Source: Rhodocyclales bacterium (GTDB lineage Bacteria > Pseudomonadota > Gammaproteobacteria > Burkholderiales > Rhodocyclaceae). Taken from it: a stretch of 64,000 nt of DNA. Numbering within the stretch: position 1 is the first letter of the stretch; every line of letters starts with the position of its first letter. Both the position numbers and the translations under genes were made by a program. The notes under the pieces were generated by a model. It ran no database searches, was not told where the DNA came from, and saw only the letters and a list, made by a program, of their open reading frames with translations. Positions 17,463-24,542 of the stretch are shown here, piece after piece. The stretch covers positions 1 through 64,000 of the forward strand of contig JAQGMF010000052.1 in assembly GCA_028292505.1 (NCBI GenBank), in the 5' to 3' direction.

Positions 17463-18047
17463 ATGGCGGCACCGGAATGTGCAGTGCTTCTCAGCGAGCG
17501 AGCACAGCATGACAACACTGCAGAAATGAACAACCCCAAACCCAGAGCCACCCCGAGCCCTTCCTTTGAAGATCCTGTATCCATGCTTTTGGCATGTCAC
17601 GACAAAGTCCGGCACTTTGCACGTCTGTCCACGCGCCTGGGTGCACATGTGGGGCATCGCGGCGCCGATGCCGAAGCGGCGCAGGCGGCCGCCAGCATCC
17701 TGCGCTATTTCGATATGGCCGCGCCGCTGCATCATGCCGACGAAGAAACGGACTTGTTCCCGGCGCTGCGCGCCTTGAACAAGCGGACCCTGAGCGTCGC
17801 GCTCGACGAGCTGGAGGCCGAACACGATGTGCTGGAGAATCTGTGGCGTTCGGTCAAACCCTGGCTCGAAGCGACCGCGCAAAAGAACTACATCACGCCG
17901 CCATCCACGTTGCCAGCGTTCGCCAAGCGCTACCTGCAGCACGCGGAGCGCGAAGAAAATGAAGCGTACGGCGCAGTCCGCGGCCTGACGGCCGATGTGT
18001 TGGCCGCGATCGGCTGCAATATGCGCGCACGACGCGGCGCCGCCTAG
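17463..18047 (+). CDS. Hemerythrin-domain protein
   Basis: 194 residues from ATG 17463 (GAGGAC upstream); ATG 17526 is an alternative. The hemerythrin four-helix pattern is seen in LLACHDKVRHFARL, APLHHADEETDLFPAL, LEAEHDVLENLW and YLQHAEREENEAYG. These supply the His/Glu ligands for a di-iron site. It follows the SafE-like gene closely, so it is probably the last gene of the hemN operon. It may bind O2 or NO, or buffer iron, near the oxidase; this is inferred. Confidence 0.85.
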   Translation: MAAPECAVLLSERAQHDNTAEMNNPKPRATPSPSFEDPVSMLLACHDKVRHFARLSTRLGAHVGHRGADAEAAQAAASILRYFDMAAPLHHADEETDLFPALRALNKRTLSVALDELEAEHDVLENLWRSVKPWLEATAQKNYITPPSTLPAFAKRYLQHAEREENEAYGAVRGLTADVLAAIGCNMRARRGAA

Positions 18048-18082
18048 TGCAGTGTTTTGTTAATCATGGAACCCCCACATAC

Positions 18083-18154
18083 CGTCATCCCGGCGAAAGC
18101 CGGGATCCAGTCTCGGAGGCACCGTACTGGATTCCGGCTTTCGCCGGAATGACG
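18083..18154. repeat. Palindromic intergenic repeat, family D variant (copy 4)
   Basis: CGTCATCCCGGCGAAAGCCG paired with the arm ending CTTTCGCCGGAATGACGG. This is a GGC-shifted variant of family D. The 30 bases before it (TTGTTAATCATGGAACCCCC) are also found, slightly altered, at 43260-43283, so the repeat unit extends beyond the hairpin. Confidence 0.88.
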
Positions 18155-18237
18155 GAGCTTTTAGATAGGCTCCATGAATTCAGAAGTACGCTACTAAATG
18201 TCATCGTCATTGACGTGTCCGGCCAGCCTCCGCAAGT

Positions 18238-18251
18238 TTGATCCCGGTCAA
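18238..18251. promoter_or_regulatory. FNR/DNR-type box before the nitronate monooxygenase-like gene
   Basis: TTGAT-CCCG-GTCAA, both half-sites consensus. A TAGCCT hexamer at 18274-18279 lies at class II spacing, giving a short leader of about 26 nt. Confidence 0.75.
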
Positions 18252-18311
18252 GGCGCAGAGGGCAGAACCTCCGTAGCCTGTCGGATTACTCTCAAGCATG
18301 GGCGCTAGCGA

Positions 18312-19466
18312 ATGTGGTTCAAACCCCTGAATTTAGTTGGTCGCGAGCTTCTGCCAATCGTCCAGGGCGGCATGGGCGTGGGTATCTCGGCGCACCGGCT
18401 GGCAGGCGCTGTCGCGCATGAGAATGCGGTCGGCACCATCGCCAGCATCGACCTGCGCCATCATCACCCGGACCTGCTGGAGCAGACCCACAAGTGCCGC
18501 GATCACGAAGTGATTGATCGCGTCAACCTCACTGCGTTGGATCGCGAAATCAAGGCCGCGCACGAGACTGCCCAGGGCAAGGGCATGGTCGCCGTCAACG
18601 TCATGAAGGCCGTGCGCGACTACGCCAATCTCGTGCGCCAGGCTTGCCAGAGCGGCGCCGATGCAATTGTCATGGGTGCGGGTTTGCCAATCGATCTACC
18701 CGAGCTGACTTTCGACTTCCCGAAAATCGGCTTGATTCCGATCCTCTCCGATTCGCGCGGCATCGGCATCGTCCTCAAGAAATGGATGCGCAAGGGCCGC
18801 AAGGCAGATGCTGTTGTCATCGAACATCCGGCCTACGCTGGCGGCCATCTGGGCGCATGCAACGTCGATGGCCTGCGCGATGCGCGTTTTGACTTCGAAC
18901 GCGTGCTCGGCGAGTGTCATGCGCTCTTCGCAGAACTCGGGCTCGGTCAGGACGCACCACCACTGATCGTTGCCGGCGGCGTCGACAGTCACGAAAAAGT
19001 GCGCCACTGGTTGAACAATGGCGCTTCTGCAGTGCAGCTGGGCACAGCCTTCGCCGTGACGCAGGAAGGCGACGCCGATGCCGAATTCAAGCGCGTACTC
19101 GCCGAAGCCAAGCCCGAAGACCTGGTCGAATTCATGAGCGTCGCCGGCCTGCCTGCGCGTGCCGTCGCCACACCGTGGCTGACGCAATACATCAAGCGCG
19201 AAGCCGATCTGCAAGGCAAGGCCAAGGCCGATCCACGTCGCTGCACGCAACGCATGGACTGCCTCACGCAATGCGGGCTACGCGACGGACTGGGACGCAT
19301 CGGCCAATTCTGCATCGACCTCAAACTCGCCGCCGCCGTGCGTGGCGAAGTCGACAAGGGCTTGTTCTTCCGAGGCGGCGGCACGCTTCCATTTGGTCAG
19401 GCCATCCGTTCGGTCGCCGAACTGATTGACTACCTGCTGACGGGGCGTATGCCGGTTATGGCTTAA
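18312..19466 (+). CDS. Nitronate monooxygenase / NPD-family FMN protein
   Basis: 384 residues of the 2-nitropropane dioxygenase fold (TIM barrel, FMN). The N terminus has IVQGGMGVGISAHRLAGAVA, the barrel contains GADAIVMGAGLP and EHPAYAGGHLGA, and the phosphate-binding end has IVAGGVDSHEKVRHWLNNGA followed by VQLGTAF. A cysteine-bearing tail (CTQRMDCLTQCGLRDG) is present. Known members oxidise nitronates or act as enoyl reductases; the substrate here is unknown. The FNR-type promoter suggests an anaerobic role, perhaps as an oxidoreductase rather than an oxygenase. The integron-type cassette array begins directly after its stop codon. Confidence 0.85.
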   Translation: MWFKPLNLVGRELLPIVQGGMGVGISAHRLAGAVAHENAVGTIASIDLRHHHPDLLEQTHKCRDHEVIDRVNLTALDREIKAAHETAQGKGMVAVNVMKAVRDYANLVRQACQSGADAIVMGAGLPIDLPELTFDFPKIGLIPILSDSRGIGIVLKKWMRKGRKADAVVIEHPAYAGGHLGACNVDGLRDARFDFERVLGECHALFAELGLGQDAPPLIVAGGVDSHEKVRHWLNNGASAVQLGTAFAVTQEGDADAEFKRVLAEAKPEDLVEFMSVAGLPARAVATPWLTQYIKREADLQGKAKADPRRCTQRMDCLTQCGLRDGLGRIGQFCIDLKLAAAVRGEVDKGLFFRGGGTLPFGQAIRSVAELIDYLLTGRMPVMA

Positions 19467-19510
19467 GAAGCGCGCGGCTCTTGGCGGTCCGCTCGACTGT
19501 AAAGTTAGAG
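19467..19510 (-). repeat. Truncated attC site at the distal end of the cassette array
   Basis: Read on the minus strand it starts CTCTAACTTTACAGTCGAGC, matching the 5' (R''-L'') half of the three complete attC sites. The right half, with its GTTRRRY box, is missing. R'' CTCTAAC is the reverse complement of the GTTAGAG found at the start of the adjoining cassette, as expected for a cassette's own attC. The array was therefore cut here, about 40 bp from the NPD-family gene stop. Confidence 0.7.
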
Positions 19511-19520
19511 AGATTCCGTG

Positions 19521-19847
19521 TCATGACGGGAGGTGCCGCGTTACCTTTGCCTTGAGAAGCTTGACGAGGACGGGATCCATAAACTCATAGTCATCGGGAA
19601 TATCAAGGCAAATTATGCGCTTGTTGTTCAAGTGTTTCCTGAACTTTGATGTGAGCTTATTTCGATGGGTTTTCTCCATCACGAAGATGATCTCTGCCCA
19701 CTTGACTAACTCTGGCGTGACAGGGGTTTCTGCGTCATGGTTAAGCCCCGCAGACGAACACTCGATTCGCGGATATGAAGAGAAGACTTGTTCTGCCATT
19801 GGGCTTCTAAGCCTATTTTGGCCGCAGATGAACAGTACGTTCTTCAT
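19521..19847 (-). CDS. Cassette gene 4: low-molecular-weight tyrosine phosphatase-like protein
   Basis: 108 residues from ATG 19847. The N terminus (MKNVLFICGQNRLRSPMAEQ) carries the CX5R phosphatase loop: Cys8, then GQNRL, then Arg14-Ser15. A candidate general-acid region is IPDDYEFMDP. It is shorter than standard LMW-PTPs (about 150 residues) but has both active-site elements. A longer frame to 20150 only reads back through the attC site. It is the last cassette on the minus strand, bounded by attC at 19881-19974 and the truncated attC at 19467-19510. Proteins of this small type are recurrent integron cargo. The substrate is unknown. Confidence 0.8.
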   Translation of the reverse strand: MKNVLFICGQNRLRSPMAEQVFSSYPRIECSSAGLNHDAETPVTPELVKWAEIIFVMEKTHRNKLTSKFRKHLNNKRIICLDIPDDYEFMDPVLVKLLKAKVTRHLPS

Positions 19848-19880
19848 GAGGATGTGCGCAGCGCCGACATTTGCGAAATG

Positions 19881-19974
19881 CTCTAACGTGGAAGTGAGGG
19901 GATACCGAAGCGCGTAGCGCGAAGGGAACCACAAGCGCAGCTTGCAGCCGTCCATCTCGACCGCCATGTTAGCC
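19881..19974 (-). repeat. attC recombination site 3 (complete)
   Basis: On the minus strand it runs from R'' GGCTAAC to R' GTTAGAG, with a 94-bp imperfect palindrome between. The core AAGCTGCGCTTGTGG is shared with the other sites. R'' complements the GTTAGCC at the start of the lipoprotein cassette it belongs to, and R' begins the phosphatase cassette. Confidence 0.85.
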
Positions 19975-20174
19975 GCATAAGGCTGCGGATAAGCCGACAG
20001 CACGAGCATACCGGCACGCACTCGCGCCGCAGGCGCTCGTCGGCGCCGATGTTGACTTCGCGCCTGTGGCGCGCTGATGCCTTGTTGTGCCTCATTTTTG
20101 TTGCTTGCGTGCCCGAGCGTAAATGACACACCGACCCAACCCCTCGACATGTCGCCGCTCTGCGGCGAGCAGGA

Positions 20175-20711
20175 CTAGCCTACTGGACCGACCAACAGCC
20201 CAGCGGCTCTTAGCTCCGCCAAAATGGCGTTGGCGATGACGGCAGCACGGTCATCCGCCGGACGCAGGGTTCCACCCATGCTGTTCGTGAATCGAGCCCC
20301 CCATACCTTTTTGCTGGAAACTACGTCTATGGCATTGGCGATGATGTCCATCTGTATGTACGACCCATTCTCCCTAACGAGGCCATTTCCCTTGTAGAGC
20401 GTAATTACATGTTTCGCCTTAAACTTCAAGACCTCACTTTCGATATTTGGCTGATCAATTGACTCTAGTGGCGGTAGTAATATGACGTTCACCAATACGC
20501 CATTCTGTTGAAGCGCGTTCTGCAATTTCGAAGAAAACGCCGAGAATAAATCCGCGTCCATGTAGCGATTCAGGTTTGTTACTACGATAGCTCTTGTCAT
20601 CTGGGTGATGCTCTCAGATCGCAGCTCCCTGTTTGCAACGGAAGTGGTACCTGCACACCCAGTCAGTGCGAGGGCGAAAGCTGCTACAAAAATTCTTAAT
20701 ACTAACTTCAT
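20175..20711 (-). CDS. Cassette gene 3: predicted lipoprotein, unknown function
   Basis: 178 residues from ATG 20711. A signal peptide ends in the lipobox LALTGC (Cys19), so the protein is probably lipid-anchored. The mature part is a mixed alpha/beta domain with VVTNLNRYMDADLFSAF and an IIANAIDVVSSKKVWGARF segment resembling small periplasmic lipoproteins of envelope-stress type. No family is firmly recognised. About 200 bp of untranslated DNA separate its stop from its attC, which is long for a cassette; nothing convincing is encoded there. Confidence 0.75.
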   Translation of the reverse strand: MKLVLRIFVAAFALALTGCAGTTSVANRELRSESITQMTRAIVVTNLNRYMDADLFSAFSSKLQNALQQNGVLVNVILLPPLESIDQPNIESEVLKFKAKHVITLYKGNGLVRENGSYIQMDIIANAIDVVSSKKVWGARFTNSMGGTLRPADDRAAVIANAILAELRAAGLLVGPVG

Positions 20712-20746
20712 CGTGGTATCTCCTATCCTTGGTCGGTAGTGGTAAT

Positions 20747-20842
20747 GGCTAACGTGGAAGTGAGGGGCAGCCGGAGCGCAAGGCACGGAGGGAACCAACA
20801 AGCGCAGCTTGTGAGCTGTCCCACTCGACTGCAGGGTTAGGC
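20747..20842 (-). repeat. attC recombination site 2 (complete)
   Basis: On the minus strand it runs from R'' GCCTAAC (a perfect RYYYAAC) to R' GTTAGCC, 96 bp. The internal palindrome is around CACAAGCTGCGCTTGTTGG. R'' is the exact complement of the GTTAGGC that begins the cassette of the 266-residue lipoprotein. Confidence 0.87.
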
Positions 20843-20868
20843 CAACAAGAGGGCTCCGTTAACATAGC

Positions 20869-21669
20869 CTATCGGTTTACAGATTCAGGTACGGTGCCCG
20901 GTACCGCAACTGACAGCTCTTTGACTTTGACAGCCTGGCTTGCAAGCTTTCTGAGCCTATCAATCTCGGGACCTTCCTCCCATGGGTAAAGGATTATTTT
21001 GCCAACATCGGCGTTGATGATTGCGCCAACTATCGCCATACCTAGCGCTCCACCGACAGCGCCCACTCCGGCAGCTTGTCCGTAGCTCATCCCACTATGG
21101 GGATTCATACTTCGGCCTATCACCCCTCCAATGGCGCCGCCAACAGCGCCCTCCGCAGTGATCTCAGTCAGGTTGAGTTTTGAGGTCAGAGGATCCTTGA
21201 TCTGCGCGAACGACGAACAATTAATATTCTCTGATGGTACTGAGGGAGGTACTGCCGCGGTTGAAAAGTAGCTATAGAGGCGAGGTGTTTTTTGGCGGTC
21301 ATGAGGAATCCAAAATCCGCCGTCGCGTGCACTCTTTATATCAGCCGACTGGATCGAATAGGGCCATCCGGAAAAACCGCCTGGAGGAGCCCTATAGAAC
21401 GTTCCCTCGGTATCTTCCCTCTCAGCAATGTAGGGCCCGCGTTCAAGTCTTGTCTCCATGACAACGTTGAATAGACCTCTATTCACAAAGAAAGACATTG
21501 GGGTTTGCAGGTAAATGCAAGTCATTGGTTCAGGTACGCGAAGCTCTTCCGGTTTGTGTGTGGTTGCACATCCGCTAAGTAGACTTAATAGCAGAACTGC
21601 TCTCCATGCCGCATACGTGGAAACGGCATCTTTTTTAAACGACACATGCAAAAACATAAACGCCATCAT
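20869..21669 (-). CDS. Cassette gene 2: lipoprotein with glycine-zipper segments
   Basis: 266 residues. An unusually long N-region precedes the hydrophobic stretch and lipobox LLSGC (Cys34). Two glycine-zipper stretches (AEGAVGGAIGGVIG and GVGAVGGALGMAIVGAI, about 175-222) suggest membrane insertion or oligomerisation, as in Rick_17kDa/OmpA-associated lipoproteins. The middle part is unlike anything I recognise. The start could be M1, M2 or M5. It is a cassette gene lying between attC sites 1 and 2, and is more AT-rich than the chromosomal genes around it. Confidence 0.72.
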   Translation of the reverse strand: MMAFMFLHVSFKKDAVSTYAAWRAVLLLSLLSGCATTHKPEELRVPEPMTCIYLQTPMSFFVNRGLFNVVMETRLERGPYIAEREDTEGTFYRAPPGGFSGWPYSIQSADIKSARDGGFWIPHDRQKTPRLYSYFSTAAVPPSVPSENINCSSFAQIKDPLTSKLNLTEITAEGAVGGAIGGVIGRSMNPHSGMSYGQAAGVGAVGGALGMAIVGAIINADVGKIILYPWEEGPEIDRLRKLASQAVKVKELSVAVPGTVPESVNR

Positions 21670-21718
21670 TAAATTATCCCTATAAACAAATTTGGTATTC
21701 GCGCCACCGTTTTCAGAA

Positions 21719-21811
21719 GCCTAACGTGGAAGTAAGGGGACGCCGGAGCGCGTAGTGCGGAGGGGACCACAGGCGCAGCTTGTGGCGATCCCCTCGACTG
21801 TAGTGTTAGTG
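21719..21811 (-). repeat. attC recombination site 1 (complete)
   Basis: On the minus strand it runs from R'' CACTAAC to R' GTTAGGC (a perfect GTTRRRY), 93 bp. It contains the long palindrome CCACAAGCTGCGCCTGTGG. It begins 7 bp after the stop of the 184-residue cassette gene. R'' complements the GTTAGT at 22398-22403, marking the start of that cassette. Confidence 0.88.
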
Positions 21812-21817
21812 CTCTGT

Positions 21818-22372
21818 TTACGCATGGCGCTTCAAATAAAGCTTTATTCCACTCATGCTTAACGGACCGCCTTTCATGATCCAAGCACGTTCGTGCAGCA
21901 GTGGAACCAATCTACCCCAGAGTGCCTGTTCAACTTCTCTTTCGCGGTTTCCAGAATAGACCGTAATCATATCGCTTGAACGCTTTGGTAAGGGATAGCG
22001 GCCAGCCCATTCAATGTAGGGAGAGAGCCTTGCGAGAGTCCCAATTTCTTCCGCAGTCAGTTGTAAGGTGCTGCACTCCGACCGAACTGCAAGTGTCTCC
22101 AATCTATGCACGTAACAGTCTTTGGGTAGGGAGGTGGTCAATCCCGATTCCAAGCGTACGAGCGCAATGTAACCCTTGAGCAAATTCTCGAAGGCTAGCC
22201 CAAGAAGTAGGTGATACTCGGCAAGAAATGACACAAGCGGTTCGTCGCGCACCGGACTCGATTTTTCGTCAATACGATCGGCTGCAGCGCGAAGGCTAAG
22301 TGCTTGAAGGAGCCAGCTCCCTGGACTCTCCTGCTCGGCTTTGAAGAAGCGGTCCTTCAATTCTTGATCCAT
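21818..22372 (-). CDS. Cassette gene 1: unknown, mostly helical protein
   Basis: 184 residues. The predicted structure is mainly alpha-helical, with an amphipathic helix EYHLLLGLAFENLLKGYIAL. That helix resembles the core helix of HEPN/MAE-28990-like proteins often annotated as hypothetical cassette or defence genes, but no RxxxxH RNase motif is clear, so no function is assigned. It is the first gene of the array in the direction of cassette reading. It starts 30 bp inside the predicted cassette boundary and ends 7 bp before attC site 1. Confidence 0.7.
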   Translation of the reverse strand: MDQELKDRFFKAEQESPGSWLLQALSLRAAADRIDEKSSPVRDEPLVSFLAEYHLLLGLAFENLLKGYIALVRLESGLTTSLPKDCYVHRLETLAVRSECSTLQLTAEEIGTLARLSPYIEWAGRYPLPKRSSDMITVYSGNREREVEQALWGRLVPLLHERAWIMKGGPLSMSGIKLYLKRHA

Positions 22373-22395
22373 AGGTCACGATGTCGCATTCACGA

Positions 22396-22490
22396 GGACT
22401 AACGTTAAGTAGACGACATTCCTCTGTCGTCATGTGGATATTTGTATCCAAGTTTAGTCGTTTTGAATGTATGTGGATATCCAGCATGGC
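22396..22490 (-). other. Possible relic of the array's proximal end
   Basis: GTTAGTCC on the minus strand (22396-22403) matches six of seven bases of the GTTAGTG expected at the start of the first cassette. Beyond it, ATGTGGATAT occurs twice (22432-22441 and 22471-22480) as direct repeats, the sort of feature found in attI sites. No integrase gene is present to the right. Calling this an attI remnant is speculative. Confidence 0.3.
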
Positions 22491-22590
22491 TATCCTGCTA
22501 AAGGCAAACGAGGGCTCTTCTGTTGCGTGGCTATTTGACGCGCGAAGTCACTAGTCCGGAATCGGGCCGTTCGAGAGGGTCAGCTTGTCT

Positions 22591-23204
22591 TCAGGCCGGG
22601 CAGTTCAGGCCGTAGCGGCGGAAGATGGTGCGGGCGAATTCGAGCGATTCGTTGCTTGGCGATTTGGTGTCGGCCAGCTCGTAGCGCATGCCGAGCGCTT
22701 CCCATTTGAATTTGCCGAGCTGATGGAAGGGCAGAACGTCGACGCGTTCGATGTTGCCGAGCGAGGCGGCGAAGCGGGCGACGCCTTCTATGTTGTTGGC
22801 AACATCGGTGAGGCCAGGCACGAGTACGAAGCGCTGCCAGGTCGGGCGATTTTGTTCGGCCAGGCGCCGCGAAAAATCCAGTACGGGTTTGACGGTGACG
22901 CGCAGATGCGTTGCCGGGTCCCAGCTCTTGATGTCGAGCAGGACGAGGTCGATCACTTTCAGATCGGCATCGGTGAGTCGTTCGCCGAGAAATCCGTTGG
23001 TGTCGAGGCAGGTGTGCAGGCCCATGTGCTCGGCGCCACGAATCAGATTCATGACGAAACGATCCTGCACCAGCGGCTCGCCGCCGGCGAGATTCAGGTA
23101 ATTGGCATATTGCTGAAGTTCGGTAAGCAGGTCGTCGACGCAGACTAGCTTGCCGTGTTTGAGTTTCCAGGTATCAGGATTGTGGCAGTAGAGGCAGCGC
23201 AGCG
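22591..23204 (-). pseudogene. Truncated duplicate of pflA
   Basis: The reading frame matches the intact PflA at 24543 from RCLYCHNP to the C terminus, ending LNCPA. The first ~66 residues, including the first Cys of the CxxxCxxC radical-SAM motif, are missing. A 21-bp in-frame deletion removes GLTVSGG next to the GGEP motif. Its best start is an internal ATG at 23070, so it cannot make an active enzyme. The middle is nearly identical to the intact gene, while the 3' end is much more diverged. The bases 23205-23459 beyond the break hold no gene I can support. Confidence 0.85.
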
Positions 23205-23459
23205 GAATCCGGGGCTGCGCTGCGTTTGTGCCTATTCATTCCGCGTGCGCGATGCACACCCCACCGGGCTGAAACAGCGCCGCTGTCACAGCGTAGCAGT
23301 GTGCCGTCTTCGTGCAGACGAGGAATGGGAACATCGGACTGCGCTGCATGCTCTGAAGAGATAAAGCAGCGCTGCCTGTTGCATTCGATCAGAAAGGTGC
23401 ACCGGCGCGCCTGAACCGATGCCAGTGAGGAAAAAGCCCCGCCGGTATATGCCTGTGAC

Positions 23460-24407
23460 TTACGAGCTTGCGAGGTGTGGAAGATGGCTGGCGATCAAGG
23501 CCTCGACCAGTTGGGCTTGAAGCCGGTCTCTCGGGGTTTTTTTTGCGTCGCGATCAGGTTGTTCGCTCATCCATCTCTTGAATGACACAAAGACCGACGG
23601 CATCACCGTTGTCATCCTTGCCATCTGGCCCGTCGTGGAGACGACTATGGAAGAGAACTTCTTGCTCGATAGCAGCATGCCTGCGCGCTTTGCCTGAACA
23701 ACCCAGAAGTCTTCTTCGCTGTCCGTGATCTTTAGTGGATGCGGATCCTTGTCTATGGCTTCTCTGCGGATGATATCGACCTCAAAACCAGAGGCGTTTA
23801 CCGCGGTACACAGACTTCGAGAACGCAAGCGAAAGGTCGGGTCGACTTTCTGAAGCAGCCCGAGCATGGAAGCGTTGGGGCCCATCTTCTGGATGAACTG
23901 GATTCGCTTTCTCGTATCCCAAAGTAGATCTACGTCCTGTGTGGCCATTGCTTCGCTGTTGAGAATGCGAACGCCCGCTTCGGCCTCGTAGGCGTAAAGA
24001 GCGTGCGTGCCGACGACCATAAAAAAATCCGAGAGGCCTGCTTTGGCGATTGTGTTCAGCAGATCAACAACGATATTGGGCACCCGGCCTACGCGAAGCG
24101 CTTTGTTGAGCCGTTGCATTGATTCCAGACGAGCCTCCAATGCGGCAACACGATCCTTTGATGCGGTTTTTCTTGTGTGAAAGGATTCGTACATCGCTTC
24201 GGTTTCTGACGCCCGCTTTCCAAGACTTCTCTGCGAGCTTTTCGCGGAACTACGAATCAGGTATTCAACACCATCTTGCGATTTCCAAAACATGCTGCCG
24301 CGAACGGCTGCTTCATCCAGACGAGCCTCTTCGAGCGCCGTAAATACCGATACGGCGTCTATGTATTGCCTGCTTGCTTCTTCTGGCTGATCCAGGAATT
24401 CTGGCAT
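23460..24407 (-). CDS. GSU2403-type nucleotidyltransferase-fold protein
   Basis: 315 residues. The central domain contains MVVGTHALYAYEAEAGVRIL and ATQDVDLLWDTRKR. The second carries the paired acidic residues (DVDLLWD) of a minimal nucleotidyltransferase, following a G-T-H/A-type loop. This pattern fits the GSU2403 family, often annotated as a stand-alone nucleotidyltransferase of unknown substrate. An N-terminal helical region (about 60-125) precedes it. It sits alone between a pflA pseudogene and intact pflA and is lower in GC than the flanking genes, so it is probably an acquired accessory gene. A toxin or defence role is possible but not shown. Confidence 0.78.
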   Translation of the reverse strand: MPEFLDQPEEASRQYIDAVSVFTALEEARLDEAAVRGSMFWKSQDGVEYLIRSSAKSSQRSLGKRASETEAMYESFHTRKTASKDRVAALEARLESMQRLNKALRVGRVPNIVVDLLNTIAKAGLSDFFMVVGTHALYAYEAEAGVRILNSEAMATQDVDLLWDTRKRIQFIQKMGPNASMLGLLQKVDPTFRLRSRSLCTAVNASGFEVDIIRREAIDKDPHPLKITDSEEDFWVVQAKRAGMLLSSKKFSSIVVSTTGQMARMTTVMPSVFVSFKRWMSEQPDRDAKKTPRDRLQAQLVEALIASHLPHLASS

Positions 24408-24542
24408 TTCTTCACTTTAAAACAAAGGTTTCTGCATATTGCGGTGAAGTTCATTTAATTTCAATAGGTTGTGAAAAATAATTTGCAGTATTAGAGCGGT
24501 TGATTAGTGAAATCATCAAATATGAAAGTTCGAAATATGATT

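Noticed and set aside
20038..20124. Small plus-strand frame (MLTSRLWRADALL...) within the second cassette
   Set aside because: Under 30 codons, no ribosome binding site, and antisense to the cassette direction.
19848..20150. In-frame extension of the phosphatase gene across attC site 3
   Set aside because: The extra 101 residues translate the recombination site and the cassette spacer. The conserved N terminus begins at ATG 19847.
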